Notes under the pieces: model-generated
The model's database searches: none
Told to the model about the DNA's origin: nothing
What the model saw: only the letters and a program-made list of their open reading frames with translations
Assembly: GCF_029626225.1 (NCBI RefSeq)
Contig: NZ_JARUBP010000001.1
Location: 7,316,001 to 7,380,000 of the forward strand
Direction of reading: 5' to 3'
DNA length: 64,000 bases
Origin: Asanoa sp. WMMD1127
GTDB taxonomy: Bacteria; Actinomycetota; Actinomycetes; Mycobacteriales; Micromonosporaceae
Translations under genes and position numbers: made by a program
Part shown: in pieces, positions 44,798 through 53,693 of the stretch
How positions within the stretch are numbered: the first letter of the stretch is position 1
Layout of the letters: each line of letters starts with the position of its first letter

Positions 44798-45289
44798 ATG
44801 CAGGAGCACCCCAACGTCCGCGCCGTGCAGGAGGCGCTCGACGCCGCCGGGGCCCGCGCCGCCGACGGCCGTCCCAGCCGGGTAAGGATCCTCCCGGACG
44901 CCGCGCCCACCGCCGCCGCGGCCGCGGCCCAGCTCGGGGTCGAGGTCGGCCAGATCGCCAACTCGCTCGTCTTCGACGCCGACGGCGCGCCGTTGCTGGT
45001 GCTGACCAGCGGCGCCCACCGGGTCGACACCGCCCGGATCGCCAAGGAGCACGGCATCGAGAAGGTGCGCCGGGCCAACCCCGACTTCGTCCGCACGCAC
45101 ACCGGCCAGGTCATCGGCGGCGTGGCGCCGATCCACCCCGGGCGCCCCGCGATGCGTACCCTCGTCGACACCGCTCTTTTCTCGTTCGCCGAGGTCTGGG
45201 CCGCCGGCGGCGTCGCGCACGCCGTCTTCCCGATCACCCCGGCCGAGCTCGAGCGACTAACCGGCGGCGCCGTCACCGACGTCGCCTGA
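44798..45289 (+). CDS. ybaK: YbaK/EbsC-type aminoacyl-tRNA deacylase family protein
   Basis: Single YbaK/ProX-like domain of 163 residues. Conserved elements are APTAAAAAAQLGVEVGQIANSLVF, LLVLTSGAHRVD, the VIGGVAPIHP loop and the C-terminal TPAELERLTGGAVTDVA. Such enzymes hydrolyse mischarged Cys-tRNA-Pro or Ala-tRNA-Pro. The substrate is not decidable here. ATG 44798 lacks a good Shine-Dalgarno. It diverges from the SOS operon. Confidence 0.88.
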   Translation: MQEHPNVRAVQEALDAAGARAADGRPSRVRILPDAAPTAAAAAAQLGVEVGQIANSLVFDADGAPLLVLTSGAHRVDTARIAKEHGIEKVRRANPDFVRTHTGQVIGGVAPIHPGRPAMRTLVDTALFSFAEVWAAGGVAHAVFPITPAELERLTGGAVTDVA

Positions 45290-45294
45290 CGGCG

Positions 45295-45440
45295 CCCCAC
45301 CCACCCGCCGCGGAAGCCGCCCACCCGGACTCGGCGAAAGCCGCCCCACCCACTCGCCGCGAAAGCCGCCCACCCGGACTCGGGGGAAGCCGCCCCACCC
45401 CACCCGCCGCGGAAGCCGCCCCACCCGCGCGGTGCAAGAC
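45295..45440. repeat. ~49-bp tandem repeat upstream of the carotenoid operon
   Basis: About two and a half units, each made of CCCACCCGCCGCGGAAGCCG followed by CCCACCCGGACTCGG-type sequence. It fills almost the whole gap between ybaK and the crtA-like gene. Confidence 0.75.
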
Positions 45441-45448
45441 TGGGCGGG

Positions 45449-46144
45449 ATGGACACGGTCGTCACCCTGCACGTCTGGCGGATGCCCACGCGGTCCCTTC
45501 CCCAGGTGCTGGGCCGCATGGCGACCGACCGCGCCCGGCTCAGACGGCATCCCGGCGTGCGGTTCGCCAAGCTGCTCGGCACGGGCACCGGCACGGGCTT
45601 CGGCCCGACCGACGTCGACGTCACCCGATGGGCGGCTCTCCTTGTCCACGATCCGACAGCCACGCCGCCGCCGCAGATCGCCGCCTGGACCCACCTGAGC
45701 GACAGCCACGCCCGGGTCGACCTGGCCCCGATCAGCAGCCGCGGCACCTGGAGCGGCCGGGAGCCGTTTCCCGCGAACGGCACACGTACCGACGGAATGG
45801 TCCTGGCCCTGACCCGGGCCCGCCTGAAAGCGACCCGCGCGGCGACCTTCTGGCGCGCCATCCCGCCGGTCGCCGCGGCCTTGCACGACGCGCCCGGGCT
45901 GCTCGCCCGGTTCGGCATCGGCGAGGCGCCGATCGGTTGGCAGGGCACCGTCTCCGTGTGGCGAAGCGCGGCGGATCTGGTCGCCTTCGCGTACCGTCAG
46001 CCGGAGCATCGTGCCGCCATCGCGCGCACGGCGCGGGTCGGCTGGTACGCCGAGGAGCTTTTCGCCCGGTTCGCGGTGTCCGGCATCATGGGTGACCGCG
46101 GGGTGCTCGGCTGGGAACAGATGACAAGGAGCGATCCGGCATGA
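45449..46144 (+). CDS. crtA: CrtA-like (spheroidene monooxygenase) carotenoid oxygenase
   Basis: 231-residue protein resembling spheroidene monooxygenase: VVTLHVWRMPTRSLPQVLGRMATDR, HPGVRFAKLLGTGTGTGF, then PISSRGTWSGREPF, and the conserved end RTARVGWYAEELFARFAVSGIMG. In purple bacteria CrtA inserts a keto group at C-2 of acyclic carotenoids. Here it probably oxidises a carotenoid end group, inferred from its place at the head of a five-gene carotenoid operon. Overlaps the GNAT gene by 4 nt. Confidence 0.7.
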   Translation: MDTVVTLHVWRMPTRSLPQVLGRMATDRARLRRHPGVRFAKLLGTGTGTGFGPTDVDVTRWAALLVHDPTATPPPQIAAWTHLSDSHARVDLAPISSRGTWSGREPFPANGTRTDGMVLALTRARLKATRAATFWRAIPPVAAALHDAPGLLARFGIGEAPIGWQGTVSVWRSAADLVAFAYRQPEHRAAIARTARVGWYAEELFARFAVSGIMGDRGVLGWEQMTRSDPA

Positions 46145-46695
46145 GGCTGGTGCCGTGGAAGCCCGACGACCTGGCACGTCGGCTCGACGACGTGGTGGCC
46201 GTCTACGGCGAGGCGATGGGCTACCGGCCTGAGCTGATGGAGGCGCGGCGGGGGATCATCGCGACGCACGTGCGCCGGTCCGGCTTCCGCGCGGTCGCGA
46301 CGCTCACCACCGACGGCCACCTCGCCGGCTTCGGCTACGGCTACGTCTCGGGCGGCGGCCAGTGGTGGCACGACCAGGTGCGCTCCGCGCTCAGCGAGGA
46401 ACAGCGCAAGCGCTGGCTGACCGACTGCTTCGAGGTCGTCGAGCTGCACGTCCGGCCGGCCGCGCAGGGCCACGGCCTGGGCGCCCGCCAGCTCAAGACG
46501 CTGCTCGCCATGGCGCCCGGCGCGACCACGCTGCTGTCCACACCGGAGGCCGACGAGCGCACGTCCCGCGCGTGGCGGCTCTACCGCAGCTTCGAGTTCG
46601 TCGACGTGCTCCGCCAGTTCCGCTTCCCCGGCGACGAGCGGGCCTTCGCGGTGCTCGGCCGCGACCTGCCGGTGCGCGCGCCATCCGGGGAATGA
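46141..46695 (+). CDS. GNAT family N-acetyltransferase in the carotenoid operon
   Basis: 184 residues with the GNAT core: VVELHVRPAAQGHGLGARQLKTLL (V-x-P-x-x-Q-G-x-G-x-G/A acetyl-CoA loop, about residue 100) and a C-terminal RTSRAWRLYRSFEFVDV segment. It is translationally coupled to both neighbours by 4-nt overlaps, so it must be expressed with the carotenoid genes. Its substrate there is unclear, perhaps acylation of the sugar or an unrelated amine. Confidence 0.83.
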   Translation: MRLVPWKPDDLARRLDDVVAVYGEAMGYRPELMEARRGIIATHVRRSGFRAVATLTTDGHLAGFGYGYVSGGGQWWHDQVRSALSEEQRKRWLTDCFEVVELHVRPAAQGHGLGARQLKTLLAMAPGATTLLSTPEADERTSRAWRLYRSFEFVDVLRQFRFPGDERAFAVLGRDLPVRAPSGE

Positions 46696-47462
46696 CACCC
46701 AGACTGCCCTGGTACGGGCTGGGTCTGCTGATCCTCGCCCAGATCTGCTATCCGCTGACCGACGGCGGCGCCCGGGCGGCGGTCACGATCACCACGGTCG
46801 TGCTCGGCTACCTGCTGTCCGTCTCGCACGCGGCGCTCACCCGCGGCCTCCGCGTGGCCGGCGCCCTCGTGCTGGTCACCACCGGCGGCGGACTGCTGGT
46901 CGAGGCGGCGGGCGTGTCGACGGGGCTGCCGTTCGGCGACTACACGTACTCCGGTCAGCTCGGTCCTAAGCTCGTCGGCGTGCCGTGGATCATCCCGCTG
47001 GCCTGGACGTGGATGGCGTGGCCGGCCTGGCTCGCCGCGGTCCGGCTGGTCCGGCACCCGGCGGCGCGGATCGGGGTCGCCGGGGTCGGCCTCGCCGCGT
47101 GGGACCTCTTCCTCGACCCGCAGATGGTCGGCGAGGGTTACTGGACCTGGTCGGATCCGTCGCCGAGCCTGCCCGGGGTGCCGGACGTGCCGCTGCGCAA
47201 CTACGCCGGCTGGCTGGTGGTGGCCGTGCTGATGATGGCCCTGTTCAGCGCGCTGGCCGGCCCGGCGGCGCGGTTCGCCGACGCCGACGCCCCGATGCAC
47301 GCGCTCTACCTCTGGACCTACTTCTCCAGCATCCTGGCGCACGCCGCGTTCCTCGGCCTGCCCGCGTCGGCGGGTTGGGGCGCGCTGGCCATGGGGCTGG
47401 TCGCGCTGCCGCTGGCCGGCACGCTGGTCAGGATCAAGACCGTGCACGGGGTACGGGCGTGA
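46692..47462 (+). CDS. cruF: carotenoid 1',2'-hydratase, CruF family
   Basis: Integral membrane protein with about seven helices and the CruF/DUF422 blocks: GVSTGLPFGDYTYSGQLGPKLVGVPWIIPLAWTWM, AAWDLFLDPQMVGEGYWTW and RNYAGWLVVAVLMMALF. The family hydrates the terminal double bond of acyclic carotenoid ends, as in myxol and C50 bacterioruberin pathways. It has 256 residues. ATG 46692 overlaps the upstream stop, and its own stop overlaps the glycosyltransferase start. Confidence 0.87.
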   Translation: MTPRLPWYGLGLLILAQICYPLTDGGARAAVTITTVVLGYLLSVSHAALTRGLRVAGALVLVTTGGGLLVEAAGVSTGLPFGDYTYSGQLGPKLVGVPWIIPLAWTWMAWPAWLAAVRLVRHPAARIGVAGVGLAAWDLFLDPQMVGEGYWTWSDPSPSLPGVPDVPLRNYAGWLVVAVLMMALFSALAGPAARFADADAPMHALYLWTYFSSILAHAAFLGLPASAGWGALAMGLVALPLAGTLVRIKTVHGVRA

Positions 47463-48586
47463 CGGCGCTCGCCTGGCTGCCGGCGCTGCTGGCCGGTGCG
47501 CTGACCTTGCACGCCGTGGTCAACGCCCGATTCCTCCGCCGGCCGTCCGCCGCGGATTTCCCGGACCGCGTGGCGGTGCTCCTGCCCGTGCGGGACGAGG
47601 CGGCCCGGGTCGGGCCCTGCCTGCGGGCGTTGCTGGACCAGCGTGGCGTGCCCGAGCTGTCGATCCTGGTCCTCGACGACGGGTCGACGGACGGCACCGC
47701 CGACGTTGTTCGGTCGATCGCCGGCGCCGACCCGCGGGTGCGGCTGCTGACCGGCGCACCGCTGCCGCCGGGGTGGCTGGGAAAGCCGCACGCCTGCCAG
47801 CAGTTGGCCGCCGCGGCCGGTCCCGACGCCTCGGTGCTGGTGTTCGTCGACGCGGACGTGGTGCTGGCGCCGTCGGCCGTCGCCTCGTGCGCCGCCCTGT
47901 TGCGGGCCGCAGGGGTCGGGCTGCTGTCGCCGTACCCCTGGATCGTGGCGGAGTCGTGGGGTGAGCGGCTCGTGCAGCCGTTGCTGCAGTGGTCGTGGCT
48001 GACGTTCCTGCCGTTGCGGGCGATGGAGCGGTCGGCGCGGCCGTCGCTCACCGCGGCCGGTGGGCAGCTGCTCGTGGTGGACCGCACGGCCTATGACGCG
48101 GCCGGCGGGCACGCGGCGGTCCGGTCGTCGGTGCTGGAGGACATCGCGCTGGCGCGGGCGGTGAAGCTCTCCGGCGGGCGGATCGCGCTGGCGGACGGGT
48201 CGCGGGTCGCGTCGTGCCGGATGTACGGGTCGTGGTCCGCGCTGGCCGCCGGCTATTCGAAGTCGTTGTGGGCGTCGTTCGGCTCGCCGGCCGGGGCGCT
48301 CTCGGTGGTCGTCTTCCTTTTCCTCGTGTACGTGGCGCCGGTGCTGCTCTTCGTCGCCGGGCTGGCGGTGTCGTCGGTCTCGCTGATCCTGGCCGGAGTC
48401 GCCGGTTATGCGCTCGGGGTGCTGGGCCGGGTGGCGACCGCGGCCGCGACCGGCGGGCGATGGTGGCCGGACGCGCTGGCCCAGCCGGTGTCGGTGGTGC
48501 TGTTCGGCGCTCTGGTGGCGCGGTCCTGCCGGCTGCGGAGGGCGGGCGCGCTGCGCTGGCGGGACCGGCCGGTGGTGCCGTCGTGA
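47459..48586 (+). CDS. membrane glycosyltransferase family 2 (CruG-like)
   Basis: N-terminal membrane helix, GT-A fold with VAVLLPVRDEAARVGPCLRALL, LDDGSTDGTADVV and the metal-binding VDADV (about residue 135), the Q/R-rich acceptor region, then three or four C-terminal helices (about 275-350). It has 375 residues. Paired with cruF by a 4-nt overlap (GTGA), it is the expected 2'-O-glycosyltransferase for the hydroxylated carotenoid end. Sugar donor not known. Confidence 0.85.
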   Translation: MTALAWLPALLAGALTLHAVVNARFLRRPSAADFPDRVAVLLPVRDEAARVGPCLRALLDQRGVPELSILVLDDGSTDGTADVVRSIAGADPRVRLLTGAPLPPGWLGKPHACQQLAAAAGPDASVLVFVDADVVLAPSAVASCAALLRAAGVGLLSPYPWIVAESWGERLVQPLLQWSWLTFLPLRAMERSARPSLTAAGGQLLVVDRTAYDAAGGHAAVRSSVLEDIALARAVKLSGGRIALADGSRVASCRMYGSWSALAAGYSKSLWASFGSPAGALSVVVFLFLVYVAPVLLFVAGLAVSSVSLILAGVAGYALGVLGRVATAAATGGRWWPDALAQPVSVVLFGALVARSCRLRRAGALRWRDRPVVPS

Positions 48587-48607
48587 CGGGGTGCGAGGCT
48601 GGTCACC

Positions 48608-50056
48608 GTGGCTGAGGTGGTGGTGATCGGCGCCGGCGTCGGCGGTCTGGCCTGCGCGGCCCGGCTCGCGGCGGCCGGGCACCGGGTGACGGTCCTCGAA
48701 CGGTCCACAGTGGTCGGCGGCAAGCTCGGCCGGCGGGTGGTGGAACGGCCGGAGGGCACCTACCGGTTCGACACGGGGCCGAGCCTGCTGACGTTGCCGC
48801 AGGTGTTCGACGAGCTCTTCGGGGATCTCGGCGCTCCGCCGCCCGACCTGGTGCCGCTGGACCCGCTGGTGCGGCACGTGTTCGCCGACGGGACCGTGCT
48901 CGACTCGTGCGCCGACCCGGGCGAGTTCGCGGACCGGATCGGCGCCGCCCTGGGCGCGACGGCGGCCGCCGACTGGCGCCGGCTGTGGCGGCGGGCGGGA
49001 CGGGTGTGGGACGCGTCGTGGCGCGACATCCTGCGGCGGCCGGTCGACTCGCCGGCGGCGCTGGCCGGGTTGGCGTGGCGGCTCGGCGACCTGGCCGCGG
49101 TGGCGCCGGGGCAGACGTTGCGTGGGCTGGGCCGGCGGACGCTGGGCGATCCGCGGCTGCGGATGCTGCTGGACCGGTACGCGACCTACACCGGCGCCGA
49201 CCCCCGCCGGGCGCCGGCCGCGCTGGCCGCGGTGCCGTACGCGGAGCTGTCCTTCGGGGGTTGGTACGTCCCCGGCGGGCTGGGCACGCTCGCGGACGCG
49301 CTGCTGGAACGGTGTGCGGCGCTGGGGGTCACGGTGCGCACGGAGGCCGCGGTCTCGGGTGTGGTCGTCGCGGGTGGCCGGGTGACCGGTGTGCGGCTGG
49401 GCTCGTCGTTCGTGCCGGCCGACGTCGTGGTGTCCAATGTGGATGCAGCGACGCTCTACCGGGACCTGCTCCCGACGCCGCGCCGGCTGACCCGGCTCGC
49501 CGATCGGAGCCTGGCGGGTTTCGTGCTGCTGCTGGGGGTGGCGGGTGCGACGCCCGGCCTGGCACACCACACGGTGTTCTTCCCGGCCGACTACGACGCG
49601 GAGTTCGACGCGGTCTTCGGGGGCCGGCCCGCCACGGACCCGACGGTGTTCGTCACGGTGGCCGACGACCTGACCGTCCGACCGGCGGGCCACGAGGCCT
49701 GGTTCGTCCTGGTCAACGCGCCCCGCCACGGCGTGGGCTCGGGAGCGGTGGACTGGTCGCGGCCGGGGCTGGCGTCGGCGTACGCCGATCATGTCCTGTC
49801 CGTGCTCGCCGCCCGCGGGGTCGACGTCCGCGACCGGGTGCTGTTCCGGGAGGTGCTGACGCCGGCGACCCTGGAGCAGACGACCGGCGCCCCGGGGGGC
49901 GCGATCTACGGAACGGCCGGCGGCCTGCTCCGCCCGGCCAACCGCGGGCCGGTCGACGGCCTGTTCCTGGTCGGCGGCTCCACCCACCCGGGCGGCGGCC
50001 TCCCGATGGTCACCCTGTCGGCCCGCATCGTCGCCAACCAGATCGGCCCGGCTTAA
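48608..50056 (+). CDS. phytoene desaturase-family carotenoid desaturase (CrtD/CrtI-like)
   Basis: FAD flavoprotein of 482 residues: N-terminal dinucleotide motif VVVIGAGVGGLACAARLAAAGHRVTVLE, FDTGPSLLTLPQVFDELF, RYATYTGADPRRAPAALA, and the C-terminal carotenoid desaturase signature GLFLVGGSTHPGGGLPMVTLSARI. Given the CruF and glycosyltransferase neighbours, a C-3',4' desaturase (CrtD) role is more likely than phytoene desaturation. This is inference from context. GTG start, 21 nt after the glycosyltransferase. Confidence 0.85.
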   Translation: MAEVVVIGAGVGGLACAARLAAAGHRVTVLERSTVVGGKLGRRVVERPEGTYRFDTGPSLLTLPQVFDELFGDLGAPPPDLVPLDPLVRHVFADGTVLDSCADPGEFADRIGAALGATAAADWRRLWRRAGRVWDASWRDILRRPVDSPAALAGLAWRLGDLAAVAPGQTLRGLGRRTLGDPRLRMLLDRYATYTGADPRRAPAALAAVPYAELSFGGWYVPGGLGTLADALLERCAALGVTVRTEAAVSGVVVAGGRVTGVRLGSSFVPADVVVSNVDAATLYRDLLPTPRRLTRLADRSLAGFVLLLGVAGATPGLAHHTVFFPADYDAEFDAVFGGRPATDPTVFVTVADDLTVRPAGHEAWFVLVNAPRHGVGSGAVDWSRPGLASAYADHVLSVLAARGVDVRDRVLFREVLTPATLEQTTGAPGGAIYGTAGGLLRPANRGPVDGLFLVGGSTHPGGGLPMVTLSARIVANQIGPA

Positions 50057-50295
50057 CCGCGCACGGGGCGGCTCGGCTTCTCTCCGCGGCGGGTAGGCCG
50101 AAGCGCGTTCATGCGCCGCGGTCCTTGGGCGGCGACCAACCACGCCCGCCGTCATCACCCTTACGGCCGCGCGTAGCGCTCCGAAGTTGGTTGTGTGTCG
50201 CGGAGGTGGCAGCGAAGCGGAGCGAGCGGTGTCTGGCGGGAGCGGCGGTCGTGCCCCCGGCGGACCCGAGTCCATCTTGGACTGTTCCGTCTCGG
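50057..50295. other. convergent intergenic region
   Basis: 239 bp between convergent genes, without a gene. It holds the second copy of the 75-bp dispersed repeat. No strong U-tailed terminator is seen. Confidence 0.5.
50199..50273 (+). repeat. 75-bp dispersed intergenic repeat, copy 2
   Basis: Begins CGCGGAGGTGGCAGCG and ends CGGACCCGAGTCC. Aligns end to end with 33013-33087 with scattered changes, and the central palindrome is lost in this copy. Confidence 0.7.
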
Positions 50296-50973
50296 TCAGC
50301 GGAGGTGGCGGCGGACCGCGCGCAGGAGTTGGGCCAGGCCGAAGGCCGCCAGGAGGATCCAGACGGCGAGGAAGACGGTGAGGGTGCCCGGGGTCAGATC
50401 GCGGTCGAGGGCACCGGCGGCGGCTGCGGCGAGGAAGGCGACGGCGGTGACGCTGACGCGGCTCGGGCGTTCGCCGACCGTTACCGTGCCGATCTCGGTC
50501 ATGCCGGCGGCGGTGGCGCGGGCGCGGACGTACTCGTGCAGCCAGGACAGCGCGCCCGCCGTGAAGACCAGGGGGGCCGGGGCGCCGGCCACCCAGAAGG
50601 CGGTCAGCCAGCAGATCTCGCTGACGCGGTCGGCGACCGAGTCGTAGACGTAGCCGAGGCGGGTGGTGCGGTCGCTGGCGACGGCCACGGCGCCGTCGAC
50701 GCTGTCGGCGATCGCGGCCAGCAGCACCAGGGTCGCGGCTGTCAGCAGGCCCGACGGGGCCCGGGTGGCGGCGATCGGGGTGGCCGCCGACAGCGCCAGA
50801 CCGGCGACCGTGACCGCGGTGGGGCTGACGCGCAGGCGGCCGAGGCGGGAGCCGATCTCGTAGGACAACCGGACCCAGCCACGGACGACGACGCCCGCCT
50901 GGCGCGGGTCGAAGCCGCCGTGCAGTGCCGCCCATCGGGACGCGTAGTCGTGCCAACCCAGCCGTGTGCCCAC
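50296..50973 (-). CDS. CDP-alcohol phosphatidyltransferase family protein
   Basis: Membrane enzyme of the CDP-OH-P family with about six helices. The signature D-x2-D-G-x2-A-...-G-x3-D-x3-D is present as IADSVDGAVAVAS...LGYVYDSVADR, with all four metal-binding Asp residues, but the Arg that usually follows the motif Ala is replaced by Val. It would join a CDP-activated lipid to an alcohol. The acceptor is unknown. It has 225 residues. It lies 29 nt downstream of metF on the same strand. Confidence 0.85.
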   Translation of the reverse strand: MGTRLGWHDYASRWAALHGGFDPRQAGVVVRGWVRLSYEIGSRLGRLRVSPTAVTVAGLALSAATPIAATRAPSGLLTAATLVLLAAIADSVDGAVAVASDRTTRLGYVYDSVADRVSEICWLTAFWVAGAPAPLVFTAGALSWLHEYVRARATAAGMTEIGTVTVGERPSRVSVTAVAFLAAAAAGALDRDLTPGTLTVFLAVWILLAAFGLAQLLRAVRRHLR

Positions 50974-51002
50974 GTCAGCTCAACGTCGATCGGCGGTCGA
51001 GG

Positions 51003-51920
51003 TCACACCCGGGCGTCGGCCCGTAGGTGCTGCCAGACCTCGCGGGTCGCGGTCGACCGGTTGAGGGTGATGAAGTGGATGCCGGGCACGCCCTCGTCGA
51101 GCAGGCGCCGGCACATCTCGCTGGCCTGCTCGATGCCGAGCTTGCGGACGGCCTCCGGATCGTCGGCCACCCGCGCGAACTGCTCGGCCAGCGCCGGTGG
51201 GAACGGCGCGCCGGACAGCTGCTCGGAGCGGGCGATCGTGCTCATCCGGGTCACCGGCATCACGCCGGGCAGGATCGGGGTGTCGCACCCGGCGGCGGCG
51301 ACCCGGTCGCGTAGTCGCAGGTAGTCGTCGCCGTCGAAGAACATCTGGGTGATGGCGAAGTCGGCGCCGGCCCGGCACTTCTGGATGAAGTAGTCGGTGT
51401 CGCTGGCGATGTCGGGCGAGCGCGGGTGCTTGTAGGGGAACGCGGCGACGCCGACGCAGAAGTCACCGGACTCGCGGATGATCCGGACGAGATCCTCGGC
51501 GTAGTCGACGCCCGCCGGGTGCCGCACCCACTCACCGCCGGGGTTGCCGGGCGGGTCGCCGCGCACGGCGAGGATGTTGCGGATGCCGGCGCCGGCCAGG
51601 CGGCCGATCACGTTGCGCAGCTCGGCCACCGAGTGGTTGACGGCCGTGAGGTGGGCCATCGGCAGCAGCGTGGTCTCGGTCGCGACCCGCTCCGTGACCG
51701 CCACGGTGGTGTCGCGCGTGGTGCCGCCCGCGCCGTAGGTGATCGAGACGAAGGACGGCTGGAGCGACTCGAGCTCGCGGATCGCCCGCCACAGCTGCAC
51801 CTCGCCCTCGGGAGTTTTGGGCGGGAAGAACTCGAACGAGAAGGTCGGTGCCCCATCGCGGATGAGGTCACCGATCGACGGTTGCGATCCGGGAAGGACC
51901 GAAGGAAGTCCGAGCGCCAC
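51003..51920 (-). CDS. metF: methylenetetrahydrofolate reductase
   Basis: FAD-dependent reductase producing 5-methyl-THF for methionine synthesis. TIM-barrel landmarks are FSFEFFPPKTPEGE, VSITYGAGGTTRD, HLTAVNHS, ILAVRGDPP and FAITQMFFD, then PILPGVMPV. It has 305 residues from GTG 51920. That start follows TACGCT by 6 nt with no Shine-Dalgarno, so it is probably leaderless. An upstream in-frame start at 51965 is less likely. The M. tuberculosis homologue (Rv2172c) sits next to the idsA2-mptA-Rv2175c-pknL block, as here. Confidence 0.94.
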   Translation of the reverse strand: MALGLPSVLPGSQPSIGDLIRDGAPTFSFEFFPPKTPEGEVQLWRAIRELESLQPSFVSITYGAGGTTRDTTVAVTERVATETTLLPMAHLTAVNHSVAELRNVIGRLAGAGIRNILAVRGDPPGNPGGEWVRHPAGVDYAEDLVRIIRESGDFCVGVAAFPYKHPRSPDIASDTDYFIQKCRAGADFAITQMFFDGDDYLRLRDRVAAAGCDTPILPGVMPVTRMSTIARSEQLSGAPFPPALAEQFARVADDPEAVRKLGIEQASEMCRRLLDEGVPGIHFITLNRSTATREVWQHLRADARV

Positions 51921-51926
51921 GAAATG

Positions 51927-51932
51927 AGCGTA
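51927..51932 (-). promoter_or_regulatory. -10 element of a probable leaderless metF promoter
   Basis: TACGCT on the minus strand, 6 nt before the metF GTG. No clear -35. Confidence 0.5.
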
Positions 51933-52032
51933 CCGGCTGCGTGGTCCGTCGGGTCGCCGCGCCAAGGGCCTGTGGACAACTGGAGTACGCGCTGGTCACG
52001 GCGCTGGCGGCGGATGGTGGCGGGAAAACGTC

Positions 52033-52047
52033 GTACCCCAGGGGTAC
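52033..52047. promoter_or_regulatory. candidate palindromic operator GTACCCCAGGGGTAC
   Basis: Perfect 7-1-7 palindrome in the metF/XRE divergent region, followed by ATATGTTCTACG. The C4/G4 core flanked by TA resembles CsoR-type operators. No csoR gene is in the window, and autoregulation by the adjacent XRE protein is the simpler idea. Confidence 0.4.
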
Positions 52048-52163
52048 ATATGTTCTACGCGTCGCGGGCCGCCCCCACGGTCGGTTGGCCGGCGCGTGGG
52101 GATGCCGGGCTCGGTGTCCGGGGGCCACAGGCGTGCACAGCGGCTTGCGTTCGGGGAGGGTCC

Positions 52164-53549
52164 ATGATGTCGGCGTCGCCACCGCATCCGTTCGACGCGG
52201 CCGGTCCGCGTCCGTCCTTCGGTCCCTATCTGGCGCAGCTGCGGCTACGCCGGGGGTGGAGCCAGCTGCGGCTGGCCGAGCAGCTCTGCGCCGCGTCGGG
52301 CAGCCCGACGGTCACCCGACACGAGGTCAGCCGGTGGGAACGCGAAGATCGGCTGCCGGCCGACTTCTGGCTGGGCTGGCTCGCCGCCGTGCTCGACGTG
52401 CCGGTCGACGGCCTGGCCGAGGCGGCCGAGCGCAGCCGGGTGCGGCACCGGCTGAGCGCGCCGGGCCGCGCCGGTCCTGGGCAGCCGGACGGCGGCGTCC
52501 CCGTCGGGCTCGACCTGCTCGGCCTCGCACACACCTGGCTGGCCGGCGACGAGCCGCCACTGATCGGTCCGCCCCGCGCCGCTCCCCCGGTCGGGGCGGA
52601 GACCGGCGGGTCGACAACGGCCGAGCTGACCGCCCGGTTGACCGCCATGCGCCGGCTCGACGACGTCGCGGGTGGCGCCGACCTGCTGAGCGCGGTGCGC
52701 CGGCTCGCCACCGCCACCGCCGAGGCCACGACCGCTCCGGCCGGCACGGCGCCGAGCCGCCGGACCCTGCGCCTGCGAGCCGAGGTCGCGCAGCTCAAGG
52801 GCTGGACGCTGGCCGACGCCGGCGACCCGGCCGGTGCGCTGGCGGCCTACCGGTCGGCGCTCGCCGCGGCGGTGGGCGCGGGCGACCGGCCATTCGCGGG
52901 GCACGTCCTCGGCTCGGCCAGTCACCTGCTGGCCGGGTCCGGTCAACCAGCACCGGCGCTGCTGCTGGCCCGCACCGCCTATGCGGGCGCGCGCCGGGCC
53001 CTGTCGGCCTCCGGCCGGGCGTTGCTCCTGCACCGCATCGCGTTCGCGGCGGCGTCGGCCGGGCTGCGTGGCCCCGCCGAAGCCGCGCTCACCGCGGCCC
53101 AGCGGGCGAGCGAGCGCCTCACCGGCGCGCACGACCCGCCCTGGCTCTACTGGCTCGACGAGGGCGAGCTCGACGCGCTGGCCGGGCGCTGCCTCGTGGC
53201 GCTCGGCCGGCCGGCGCGGGCGCTGCCGCTGCTGTCCCGAGCGGCGGAGCGTTCCGGCCAGCCGCGCACCGCCGCCCTCGACAAGGCCTGGTTGGCCCGG
53301 GCCCGGCTCGACGCCGGAGAGGCCGAAGGCGCCGCGCTGACGGCCGGCGCCGCGGTGCTCGACACGATCCGTTCCGGTTCGACGCGAGCGGTCGACCTGC
53401 TCGGCGCCTTCGGCGACCGGCTCGCGCCGCATGGCCGGCTGCCCGCGGCGCGCGACTACGCCGAGCTGTTGGTGGCGGCGCGGCCCTACCTGCCGCGGCC
53501 GCTGGCCGGCGAGGCGGTCGCGCACCCCCGGGCGGCCGGCGATGGCTAG
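52164..53549 (+). CDS. XRE-family regulator with TPR-like C-terminal domain
   Basis: N-terminal helix-turn-helix (FGPYLAQLRLRRGWSQLRLAEQLCAASGSPTVTRHEVSRWEREDRLPADFW, about residues 17-68), then an alanine/leucine-rich helical domain of tetratricopeptide-like repeats (LRAEVAQLKGWTLADAGDPAGALAAYRSALAAA and further units). It has 461 residues. ATG 52164 (or 52167) follows GGGGAGGG. This architecture is common in actinobacterial pleiotropic regulators. Targets unknown. A palindrome lies 117 bp upstream. Confidence 0.85.
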   Translation: MMSASPPHPFDAAGPRPSFGPYLAQLRLRRGWSQLRLAEQLCAASGSPTVTRHEVSRWEREDRLPADFWLGWLAAVLDVPVDGLAEAAERSRVRHRLSAPGRAGPGQPDGGVPVGLDLLGLAHTWLAGDEPPLIGPPRAAPPVGAETGGSTTAELTARLTAMRRLDDVAGGADLLSAVRRLATATAEATTAPAGTAPSRRTLRLRAEVAQLKGWTLADAGDPAGALAAYRSALAAAVGAGDRPFAGHVLGSASHLLAGSGQPAPALLLARTAYAGARRALSASGRALLLHRIAFAAASAGLRGPAEAALTAAQRASERLTGAHDPPWLYWLDEGELDALAGRCLVALGRPARALPLLSRAAERSGQPRTAALDKAWLARARLDAGEAEGAALTAGAAVLDTIRSGSTRAVDLLGAFGDRLAPHGRLPAARDYAELLVAARPYLPRPLAGEAVAHPRAAGDG

Positions 53550-53693
53550 CGGGCGGGTCCGCGGCGCCGCGCGCCTGGCGCGGGTCGCCGCGCCGCCGTG
53601 GGCGGCGCCGGCGGCTCGGCGACGGCCAGGCGGCCGGGGGCGCGGTCCGCCGCCGGGCCGGCGGGTCCCGGTCACCGGCGGTTACGCCTCCGG

